A stretch of DNA of 64,000 bases, taken from Pezicula radicicola. Taxonomy: Eukaryota > Ascomycota > Leotiomycetes > Helotiales > Dermateaceae. The stretch covers positions 747,997 to 811,996 of the forward strand of contig PDUO01000005.1 in the NCBI GenBank assembly GCA_003008705.1, in the 5' to 3' direction. The notes beneath the pieces were generated by a model that saw only the letters and a program-made list of their open reading frames with translations, was not told the DNA's origin and searched no databases. This document shows positions 50,778-61,124 of this stretch, one piece after another (position 1 is the stretch's first letter; each line of letters starts with the position of its first letter). A program made the position numbers and the translations under genes.

Positions 50778-53299
50778 TTAACCCCAAAGAGCATCTTTAC
50801 CCCAACTTTTACCGGCAACGCTAGGAGGTGAGAGTACAATGGTTGACCATGCTTCAGCACCATCCACATACAAGCGGTACTTAAGTATGCTCTGATCACT
50901 TGCTGGTGGATTCTCGATAGTGATTGCTCCAAACTTTGAATTTCCATTGGGAACGTATCTTGGAGACGTTAGCGTTGGACTCTAATATGAAATAGTCTGT
51001 ACTCACTTGACCATGACATCTTCTTCGTCTGTCTGGTAGTATGTTGGTGTAGGCAAATAGAATTGGCTGAGAGGGCTTGTTGAGAATTCGTTGACGGTAG
51101 CACTAATTGGCCATCTGCCACCGCGGGGTGGGGGAAACGCCGTAGCCGCAAATTCATGTCGATCTCCAGAGACAATAACAACACCAACGCCTCCTTTAAG
51201 ACCAACATCCCACATTGCCTCGAAAATCTGTTGACGTTCATGGAGGAAGCTGCCCCAGGTATCAACGCTATTGACACGCCAATTCTTTGTGAACGGAACA
51301 CTAGATGCAACAATTTTCCAATGGACACCTTTAGGCTCAGGCCTCTCAAGGAAAGCTAGAAGATCAGCGAGTTGCTCGGCACCTAGCATCGACTTTCCAG
51401 TGCCATTGGCTGGTAACCTGTTGGGGTCTCTGAATGTTCTCGTATCGAGCATGAAAAAGGACGCCGGTCCTTGGGTAAACTCAAAATAGGTTGCATCTTT
51501 TCTGACTGCATGGAAGCTACCTGCCTGACGAGCTCGAGGCGGATTTACCGATGTTTGATAGTTGTGCCAAGGATCCTGTTCAACACTGTCAACAGATTGG
51601 TCCAAATTACCATCACCAGCTGCTACTTACAACCGCAGCCTCATAAACGCCCGTCGTCTTTTTATCCCAATCATTGTGAATCTCATGGTCATCTAGTAAG
51701 CCTTAGTCAGTTGCTATGTAAATGGATTGAGGCCATAATAGGTCAATAGCGACATATCAATCACTGGGGTTAATTCGGCACCCTGGTAGCTAACAGGAGT
51801 GGCTGAGTACAACTTGACTATAATCAACTTGAAGATACTCTTTGATTCACTGCCCGCGCTCTTTGCTATAGGAGCTTGAGATACCGCGCACTTCAAGAGA
51901 AAATCGGAACACCCTTGCTGCTCGACACTGTAAATACACCCACAGGCTAAGATCAACCAATAAATTGTTAATTGCCAATTTTCCAACCGTAGGCTTTGAG
52001 AAACACTCGTCCCTTTTGGCCACTGGCTGATATATGTGTTCGTCGCTTAAAACGTAAAGGATTCAACCTACCCAATACATGAATCCAGCTCAAGTTTTGG
52101 CCGACAGCAGGCCAGTCTGGTGACGCGTATACCTGGCGATAATCACGTCGATAATCTTCTATGCTGACTCCAAATCGCTTGGGGTTGTCGATATAGATAA
52201 AATCGCCTAAGAATAACATGAACTGAGCGCCACCAGGAATTGCCTTGATAGCATTGGCCATATGTCTGAATCCTGGAAGTCAAGGAATCGGAGTCAGTTT
52301 ACTTGTTCTGGAGTTTTCAGGAGTAACTCAAACATGATGCAGGAGTAATTAGCAATAGGCTAGAAAGGATATTCTACGTCGAGTTTCTGCTTACCTGGCA
52401 TGCTCAATGGGTGGTCACGAGGATCGTATGGAAAACGAGGTTTGATGCACGAGGTTGTGAGGAATGTGAACGTTCCATCCTTGGAAACTTCACCTGGTAG
52501 AGGAGGGGAGGTGAAGAATCCTGTATGATTGTTTGAGGTTGCCCACTGGTATGCTTGGTCCGGTTTCACGGGAAATGTCACTACACCGGTGTAATCTGTG
52601 TCATTGTCCAAAACTTCCAGATCTCCTGCAGGATTCCAAGACGTTTCTTCTGCCTCTCGGTAGCTTACGAAAACGGGCAACTGGGACTGATCTGGTTCTC
52701 GGACCAAGAGGTTTGCTTCCGCAGGAGAGATATAGCCAACCCGAGCAAATGAGAGATCATTGCTTGGATAGTAGACTTTCGCCCGAAATATGAGATCCGT
52801 CGCCGCCAAAACTAGAGCGGTGTTGATCAGGAAAGTGAGAAGAGACAGGAGTGCCGAAGTAGGCGATGGTAGGCCTGTCAACAGTGTCTTCCAGAACCTC
52901 GCAGACCTCTCCTGTATTACAATTGTCTCCTGAACTTCAACCTCTTCGTCGAGGTGAGTAGGCTTATCCTGACGGGAAAGATTGTTGGGATGCGATACTG
53001 TGGAGGGGTATTTCGGCGGCTGATCGTCAATCTCGGTCTCTGTAACCGTGATGTCTATATCATCCTTGACGACCTTGTATTGGGGCTGGGTCAGGAAGCT
53101 CGAAATGAACGAAGGGACGTAAACGGCAAATAGGGTATATATTATGGGCACAAGACCCTATCATATCATTGATCAGCCAACGAGCATGATACAGAGGTGG
53201 CGAGCTCACATGTGAGGGAATAAGTCTTAGGAAAGCCCAGCCTAGAACCCGCAGAGCTACGGAGCTCGTAAAAGTCACTTTATCCTGAATTGTTGACAT
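50778..53299 (-). CDS. PhoD-like phosphatase with N-terminal membrane segments (621 aa, 6 exons)
   Basis: Metal-dependent phosphomono/diesterase of the alkaline phosphatase D group. Exons on the minus strand: 53299-53210, 53157-52395, 52272-52072, 51692-51631, 51575-51007 and 50958-50778, total 621 residues, all in frame. The N-terminus has hydrophobic segments (TSSVALRVLGWAFLRL, IIYTLFAVYVPSFISSFL, and ALLSLLTFLINTALVLAA near residue 125) around an acidic loop, so the enzyme is probably membrane-anchored. Then a beta domain (ARVGYISPAEANLLVREP) and the catalytic domain: FMLFLGDFIYID, VLDDHEIHNDWD and VIVSGDRHEFAA supply the Asp, Asn and His metal ligands; SFFMLDTRTFRD is also typical. Intron 3 (51693-52071) is unusually long at 379 nt. 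The substrate could be phosphodiesters or GPI-like lipids; not decidable here. Confidence 0.92.
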
Positions 53300-55413
53300 G
53301 GCCGCTGTTCCGAAAGGCGCATCAGATGGAGAAGCAATGGAGAGAAAGGGCGATGGATAATTATTTGAGGATGTTGGTGTTGTAGGCTGGGCAGCAATTA
53401 CATCACATTGAAAAGAATGAATGAATGGGACGGCGACGTTGATGAAGGCAGTGCGTGCTGAGTATGTACGTACGTACGTACTCGAATGATAATGTTTATT
53501 GTTTATTGTTTTTCTTGTTTCTTTGTTTCTTGCTGTTACTGTAATGTAAGTTCACCACGTCAGTAAGTTCACGCTGGTGTGCTTTGTTCCTCTGTTCCTC
53601 TGCCACATGCTGACCATCTCATTTCCTGGAGATCTGACACGACGTCACGATTGGTGGGCCGTTGTGGCTTTGTCTGAGTTGAGTTTGTGGCTTGAAGGCT
53701 GTTGGTGCTCCTCTAATTTCGCGTGCATCTCCCCTGGCGACAATCACCAAACTTAACTTCTTCTGCCTCTCTCGCTGCAACCTCCCTTTGTCCAACAACC
53801 CCTCTTCTCCCATCATTATATATCTTCATCGCACAAACCATCCTCCTCATGCTCCCATTCTGCACGAAAAAAAAGCCCTGAGCGATGTATTTACTCATTC
53901 CAGTGATTGAGAACGCGCAATCCTTCTGAGCCGCAGTCTAATTGCGAAACGCTTTGCCCGAGTCAAATCAATGCGCGCGCGCAGAACAATCCATCAATGA
54001 GCATTTCAAGCTATCTTGTTCACAAAACCGCATACACACTTGGGTGGTCGATAGTGCAACGGAATGGCCAAGCTGCTTGGTTTGACTCCTAGTACACGTC
54101 CTCTGTAGGGGGGTGGTCTGTCTGTTTAGTCTATCATACCCCATCGCATCTGGCGGATGATCTTCTTCGTGTGCGGCGAGCCTTGTCAGAAAATGTCTTG
54201 CGTTCCGATCGGAGAAGCTCGAAGCCACACAAGCTTTTCTACAGTCCGTTACCACGGTGCTTTTGATGCCGTCCAAGTTAAGGACCATCATCATCTTGCC
54301 TGGTCGAGATGGATCGTTCCCGACACACAATCGCATTGCGGGTATATGATCATACCGACCGAGTTAAAGATAGATTGAAATGGGTTTTGGTGGAGGCCAA
54401 GTTCAACAAAAGTTGGCGCATCCACTTCGGCGACACGGAAGGTAGGACGCCGGTGCAAAACTATCTGTCAAACTTGGATTTTGTACGATCGGTACGAAAT
54501 GTTTGCTGCTGGTGCTAAACTTGTCAATCTCTACACCGCAAATGGCTGGAATGGTCGCCGCAACTCGACGTCCACCTTTTCCAGGGTTGGGACTCGCTTA
54601 ACTTCATTCTTTGGTGGCTTCGTAGCGAAGGAGGGATTTTTCTCGAAGTTGTCGAGACGCTGGTTGCCTCACATACAGTACGTATGCGTGCACAAGCCAC
54701 AACTCTTTTCAAACACTCAAAGATCCGATGCCTCCGACGAATACGTATGCTTTTTGCACCACAGCAGTTACACCGCAGGCACGACAGGCATACTGTCAAG
54801 CTTTTTGCGCTGCCTTGTCGGTCGCTGGGTCGCGGGGATGCTCTGCTAGCGAAAGTTTGTTTTATGGTTAACCTGGAAGGTTACAAGGATTTGCATCCAG
54901 ATCCAGAATCCACGACTACTTTTGTATGTTTGATCTTTCTTCTTCGAGTCTCATGGTGACGAAATCTTCAGATATTACTAGTCATCCGATATAGGGGACC
55001 GCAATGATCGATCGCTTAACTCTCTTAGAGTTGACAAGCGGTGTCCAGAAGCTAAAACTGATGCCTCAACTGTGGCAATTCCAGCCTAAGAGTGCTAACA
55101 TTTGTGCCAGATCTGAGTGAGACCTCACTCCTGAGTTTGTTTTACCAAGGGTTTGGTCTTTATGATCGTATATTTTTACACCATCTGATGTTAGACTTGT
55201 CCGTCTTGAATCTCGACTTGCTGTTCTTGATCTCACAAGCCGGAATCAGACTCGAATTATTCCCCATTTAATAATACCGCCGATCTATGGTTTGTTGCTG
55301 TGGCCAAAGTCCGAGTGGACGGCGTCATTCCCGCAAGACTCCGTGCTGTTATTGTAACCCGCTATTGTAACAATACCTTGACGTTGTCGATTGAATTAGC
55401 TCACGAGCCAGGT

Positions 55414-55437
55414 GCTGTTTGTTCATGAACAGCGGGT
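55414..55437. promoter_or_regulatory. Inverted repeat in promoter of the proline-rich protein gene
   Basis: The 12-bp perfect palindrome TGTTCATGAACA at 55420-55431 lies about 55 nt upstream of a TATA box; outer bases allow an alternative pairing gctgtt/aacagc. It may bind a dimeric regulator. No known factor is assigned. Confidence 0.35.
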
Positions 55438-55473
55438 AGTTTAAGAAGTGGCCAAGATCTCAAGCTGGAGAAG

Positions 55474-55480
55474 TATATAA
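55474..55480 (+). promoter_or_regulatory. TATA box of the proline-rich protein gene
   Basis: TATATAA, 173 nt before the ATG, followed by a CT-rich leader (tcatcttcatttcttcctct). This is the only good TATA in the promoter. Confidence 0.5.
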
Positions 55481-55652
55481 TAAGAAGGTTAACCCGCTGG
55501 ATTACACCATCATCAGCATTCATCATCTTCATTTCTTCCTCTCATCCTCCTTCAATACTCCAGCTGGTCTGCCCAACATATCATCTTAATACCTTATTTC
55601 TTAAAGACAACGGTTATCATTCTTTGAAAGAATACTCTGCAGGCCAGCAACC

Positions 55653-56234
55653 ATGAAGTTCGCTAGCAGCGTCGTAGTTGCTTTTTCACTTCTTCAGTCT
55701 ATTCAAGGCGCTCCTCTTCCTGACCAAGCTTCTGGTGCGCTCTCTGCCAGAGCACCTCCGCCACCTCCCAAAGGGCCACCACCACCACCTCATGTCCGCG
55801 ATGTGGAAGTAGAGCTTGACGAGCGTGGGCCACCAGGCCCCCCTCCAGGACCACCCAGCGGTCCTCCTCCACATAAGCGAGATGCCGATTTTGAGATCGA
55901 GGAGCGTGAACCACAAGGACCACCACCAGGAGGACCCAGAAACGGACCTCAAGGCCCACCACGCGGACCTCCTCCCCACAAGCGAGACATGGAAATTGAA
56001 CTTGATACCCGAGCTCCTCCTCCACCTCCAAAGGGGCCTCCACCACCACCTCACACCCGTGACGTCGATGCTGAGCTTGATGAGCGTGCTCCCCCTCCAC
56101 CACCAAAGGGACCGCCACCACCACCTCACACCCGTGACGTCGATGCTGAGCTTGATGAGCGTGCTCCCCCTCCACCACCAAAGGGACCACCACCACCACC
56201 TCACGTCCGTGACGTCGAGGATACTTCCGTTTAA
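55653..56234 (+). CDS. Secreted proline-rich repeat protein, candidate Kex2-processed peptide precursor (193 aa)
   Basis: One exon. Residues 1-20 are a signal peptide (MKFASSVVVAFSLLQSIQGA). The rest is six repeats, at residues 34-58, 59-85, 86-120, 121-145, 146-170 and 171-193. A full unit is a proline core (APPPPPKGPPPPP) followed by H-x-R-D and an acidic spacer ending in LDER. Repeats 4 and 5 are identical in protein; repeats 2 and 3 are diverged and carry dibasic KR (PPPHKRD), the classic Kex2 site, where others have HVRD or HTRD. Signal peptide, repeated core, acidic spacer and basic sites match fungal Kex2-processed repeat proteins, a group that includes pheromone and cyclic-peptide precursors. 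The cores lack Tyr/Phe, unlike known dikaritin peptides, and no UstYa-like gene is nearby. Alternatives: a cell-wall or surface-active protein. Confidence 0.85.
   Translation: MKFASSVVVAFSLLQSIQGAPLPDQASGALSARAPPPPPKGPPPPPHVRDVEVELDERGPPGPPPGPPSGPPPHKRDADFEIEEREPQGPPPGGPRNGPQGPPRGPPPHKRDMEIELDTRAPPPPPKGPPPPPHTRDVDAELDERAPPPPPKGPPPPPHTRDVDAELDERAPPPPPKGPPPPPHVRDVEDTSV
55752..56231 (+). repeat. Six in-frame repeats of about 75 nt
   Basis: Units start at 55752, 55827, 55908, 56013, 56088 and 56163. Units 4, 5 and 6 are nearly identical at nucleotide level, differing mainly at third positions of proline codons; units 2 and 3 are longer and diverged. The 75-nt period fits slippage or unequal exchange. 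Confidence 0.9.
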
Positions 56235-59200
56235 TATCCCAGAGATTTCTCACATGATTTCTAATCGGATCTCGTGGCAATGACGCTCACTTACTAGACG
56301 ATATGAACGATAATGGTTATGATATAGGTTTTGGAATTCTTGTTTTGTTTTAAGGAAAAACAGGACCTGGAGTCCGAATGAACAGTAGCAGAATGAGGGG
56401 CTGTCTTCAGGGGAAGCAAGGGATAGCCAAGGGGCCTGGAGTCCTGGGGTTGAGGGGGGGAGTTACTTGTCTGTCGCTTTCGTCTTCATTCGATTTTGGT
56501 TTTTCTGCAGGTTTTGTCTAATTGAAAGCAGAATACTTATTGACCGGTTGAGCGGGTGGTTTTGGAGATTATCCATTTAGTTAATGCCAATACCACTGCA
56601 CCTCAATTTTTTTATCTCTGTTTTCTGACAGTTATTGTGATTACTTTGTGATCAGGGAAAGTAAAGTGAGATTTTGCCACTCCTGTACTACGATTTGGTC
56701 AAGTTGCATGGAATTTAAACTTTACTATTGACAGATTGGTTATGCTAAGCGAGCACATCGCTTCCTTACTTCAAATGGACCTCCAACACCTCTTCATTCA
56801 TCATGTTTTGAATAGCTTCATACAGGAAGCTTTCAATGGTACCTCTTAAGTACAAGCTCGCAATAATCCTTAGTCTCAGCTTTTTAGTTAACAATTCTCC
56901 TTGTAAGGAGAACAAGCCTTTGTACTACGAATCACGAAAGTGCGATTATCTCTATCAACTAGCACAACTCTATAGACCTATCTTCCAGCAACAGACCGAA
57001 CAATTCAAAAGAACCACGACTCAAAAAATTGAACTTCAGTGAACTTATAGTGATTAAAAGAAGAAACCAAGTTTGTTATTCAGCTTTAGAGTCGTTTTTA
57101 GAAATAAATGGTTTGGTTTTTTATTGATTCAGGCGGGATGAATAAACATTTAAGCTTACATGCATTGCTATGCAACACTACATACTTTTCCTACCTTAAA
57201 CCAAGCATTCAGAACAGCAGCAAAAAAAAAACGAAAGAAAGAGGGAAGATAAAAGACTGTCAATAATTGACGTCAAAATTAACTAGATAGAGGTGTCTCC
57301 TCAAACCACTACTCAAAAAAATCCTTCGTCCTTCACCCCTTACAAGCACGCCACCATAGATCACAAGCCAAAAACCCCCCATGAATCGCAATGACGTGAC
57401 CATCCCCAAAAGCTCCAAAATCTCAATCCGATCGAGAATCGAAAACTCTAGCTTTGGCATATCTCCTCTCGGTATAATATGAAAGTCTGATATCCTCTGG
57501 GCGATCTTCAAAGTTCTCCAGATCTTCCTCGCTTCCGAAACGTGGGACACGTAAACTGGATGTAACATGTCAACTAGTGCCGACAGATGTCAGTTCAAGG
57601 GATGGGAATCTTCGGATCTACGGAACGAGGAGCTTTGGCATTTCTTGGAAGAAGGCACGGGCTTAATCCTTTATTTTCGTATTGCCTTTTTGAATGCAAA
57701 TGTTGTGATACGTTTTGGTGATGGTGGCTTGTAGGGATTGATGGAATTGTGGGTTTGGGTTTTAATATGGACGGAATTATCGAGTACTGACAGCTATTTA
57801 TTGAAACGAGGTCAGTGAAAAGTAAAGCACGGAAGGTTCGTATTGTATGTTGTCATTGATAATATGATGAGGATTTCTTTTTTGCATATTGAGTGAGGAT
57901 TATAGGATTAAGGTTTTGACACGGATGGTGACGCGTGGTTAGGAAGCCGTGTTACCGATTTTTGTAATGTTTAATATGCTTATGGAGTTTATTTCTTTCT
58001 TGGCAGGTTAAGATGTTTTGGGATTTGGGTGTTAATGGCTTTTATGTGGTAGCAAGGTTATAATGAAGTTGTTGAGCTTGATGTTTCAAGGAAAGCAGCG
58101 AGTTTGGGCTTAAGTATAACGGGCGGTAGAAGGACTCTTGAAACTGGGTTTTAGGTTATATCTTGTGCTTTAAGGACATGTTACAAATTGTGAAAATGCC
58201 AATAGAGCAGACTAACCTGTTTAATGTACAGTAGGTGGATACAAGTCTGTGCTCCTACCTATTTTACACTAGAATACTCCTAGTACGTCTGCTTATATAA
58301 TTTAAACTTAGGCTATAAGTATATGTTGAATGGGAAGGAATATGGACAGCAATATGTGGTGGCGATAGTGGTGGATTCTGTGTTCTGTGTGGAAGCAGAG
58401 TGCCAGAATGGGCCTACTTATGATGTGCAATCACATGACTATTCCCACATATTCACTGAATTCAACAGTATACCTAAAATTTTAAATATAAAGTATATTT
58501 AATACTTAAAGTAGACTTTTCCATATTACATTTTAATTATATCTAGTAGTTACTATAGGAAATAGTTAATAATTTAGGATAGTAAAATTTTAAGCGAATT
58601 TTAGTATAAAAATTCTATACTCCTCTTCTAATCTCTATTAATTAACCCTAGTTGCCTATAATTTTAATATAGAAATAGAAAAATATAGGTAACTATCGAA
58701 TAAACAAGTTTAGTATAAAGGATTTAATTAATTATCCCTTCTTTACTATAAACCTTTGAAGTGTTAGGTATAAGTTTTAGTGTAAAATAGGGTAAAAGCA
58801 TAGACTTAAGTCCACCCACTGTAGCTTCATTATTAATAGTGACCCATCAAAGATAACCTTTCAAGGAGAAATTATTGTGATTTGCTCTAGACTATATCGT
58901 TGCTTCTCTGCTCATAGGCTCGAGGGGATTTTCCTCTGAGAATTTGGCGTGTTGAAATTACTTAACCCCCTCTAGATGATGGTAGCGATCAAAGAACTTA
59001 TATATTAGATGGTGTTAAGCCGACAAGCTTATGGCTTGCTTCATTTCATAGATCCCTCGTTGAATAGTGCCGGATTACTTAAGTCGATTACTCGAGTCAA
59101 GTGAGTTGCTAACTTCAACATGTCAATTCCTAAGGTACATCTATGAATTCGAGCACATGTTCGTAATCATGAATCTGGTAACAGGGTGCCAGCGTAACGT

Positions 59201-61124
59201 TTTAAGTGAAATTTAACCTCTTGTAATTAACTTGTTTCTGTAAAGCATAACTTCTTGATTATACTGCTAAATACAACACGAAAATCGATGAGCTTACTGT
59301 GAACCATTTCAGGAGCTGAAAGCTGTAGATTTAAGACTATGGGAAGAGCTTTATATATAGTCAGATAGAAGGGTAAAAGGTATAAATGCCAAGGAAATCC
59401 TTTGCGAAATCCTTCTGATTTAGGCTGACACTTATTATCGTTAAGAGCAATAAGGTTGATGTTGCTTAGTAAAGCGATAACCTAAGATGCAAGAAAGAGA
59501 TTGACTTATAGACCACCATAGAGCAATCAACTAATTAGAAAATCTAATAACGTTTATTACAGTATTCTAATTCTCATTTCACAAAAGTATATCACTCTCG
59601 TCTCTAAGTCCTCACAGTAACCACAGAATCAACACATCCCCTTCCTATCCCTCGCTTACTATTATCCTCAAAACAACTAAACGGCCTTACACTAAACTCT
59701 CCGCCCTTAACGATTAAGTCGAGACCAAAAAAGGAAAGAAGAAAAAGAAAATCGAAATTGGAAAACGCAAACAGACGAGTTCAAAGCTGGCTTTAACATT
59801 AGGAGGATGTACCTACGGTCACTGTCGCTCTAGGGTAGTAATAATACTTCGTATATACAGGTTAAACACACTTATAAAGCTTGTGAAAGTTAACTCAATA
59901 ACTAAAATGGCAAGGATGTCTGTGTGTGATAGTAATAGAAAGGAATATATAAACGGAGTTTTTGGACATTAAGTAAGAATAGTATACCAAACCTTCAAGT
60001 CTATCATTAGCTTATATAAGAAGTTTTACTTATCTATGCCTATAGGAAGATAATACTCGTATAGGGGTATAGTAAATAACTTAGTTTGAGTAACTAAATT
60101 GATTTATAATCAAATAACTAACTTGAGTTGGGTAACTCTCTTAATTCAGCTACTTAACTTAAAGCTTAATATACTAATTTCTAAAATCATAATCCTAAAA
60201 ACAAAGTCTAGAAACAAGGTCACAGACTACCCAATAGCCCTTTAAATAATATCCTCCTACTAATCTCATCAAATGCGTAGAGCAAACTTCATCACCTTCG
60301 AACCCACTTCAATAATTTCCCCTCTTCTTCCCATTCTACAAAAAAAAGAGTCAAAAAAACCCCAAAAAGGCAACAAATCTATCTCTTCTCTAGAACAACC
60401 AAATCGGACCCCTCATTAACCACAGATCTCAACAAAAATCTCTTTTAGAACATCTAGACTAGTTCCTTCCCCTCCTTATAATTCTAGCTATAAGATTCCA
60501 ACGCACTCCGGCTAAACAGTATGCATTTATCTAGAAACCTAGGATGTTTCACACGAGCTCTGTTCAGAATTCTAAATACTATTGCATACGTATTTAGTGA
60601 CTGAACTTTGAGCTCGAGCACGGAGTAAGTGGGGTAAATATGTATTACAGTAGAGGATATATAGAGCCCTATGTTTAGTACAGATATCCCACTTCCTTCA
60701 CCGCTTATAGAGAAATACTTACTGGAAATCACGTAGTTGGTTTCATTGACATATGCGAAGTAGTAGGTGATGTGGGAAGTATGTATTGACGAGCCTATAA
60801 ATCGTTTAGTTTATGAATCTAGAGAAGGTATAGTACCTAAATTTAAGTAAGGCAACCTTTGGCTTACTAATTTGAGTTACTGAATTGACTTGAGAGACTG
60901 TTTTGTCCTAAGTACTTCACGTGTTAAGTAACTCATTTGTTTTGGGTAGTTCATAGTTTGGCAAGGGAGTCACGAAATCAAGCAATTCATGAATTCCTCG
61001 CCACAAGTCTCATCATTATACTAAAAACGGGTATCATCCAAAATGCAACCTCCAACACCTAATTATACCAAAAATAAGACAAAAAAAGCGCAGCATACCA
61101 AGTAAGGCATCCGAACGGGTAGAG
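56235..61124. other. 4.9-kb gene-poor, AT-rich region
   Basis: No convincing gene. Bases 58440-58800 and 59880-60200 are extremely AT-rich with TA-rich words (ttaaatataaagtatatt, aaatttaagcg-like), as in old repeats mutated by RIP or simple drift. ORFs at 56836-57042, 57260-57568 and 60484-60732 have no protein-like pattern. Words of the TTACTTGAGTT/TGAGTAACT type cluster at 59080-59110, 60080-60180 and 60850-61000. Confidence 0.55.

Larger units (their letters stand above)
53300..55652. other. Long intergenic region, no gene seen
   Basis: 2.35 kb. It holds the PhoD-like gene's promoter with a (GTAC)4 microsatellite at 53466-53481, then ORFs up to 122 codons at 54157-54959 that overlap in several frames and look like chance. 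The last 300 nt are the promoter of the proline-rich protein gene. Confidence 0.5.

Noticed and set aside
54079..54089. ggtttgactcc, resembling a tRNA B box, with tggccaagc just before it
   Set aside because: The A-box-like word is directly adjacent, leaving no room for D, anticodon and variable arms; no acceptor stem.
55686..56280. Two long open frames antisense to the proline-rich gene (172 and 193 codons)
   Set aside because: They exist only because proline codons read backwards as Trp/Gly/Val codons; composition is an exact shadow of the sense repeats.
57260..57568. 102-codon minus-strand ORF
   Set aside because: No domain, no splice context, surrounded by AT-rich noncoding DNA; probably chance.
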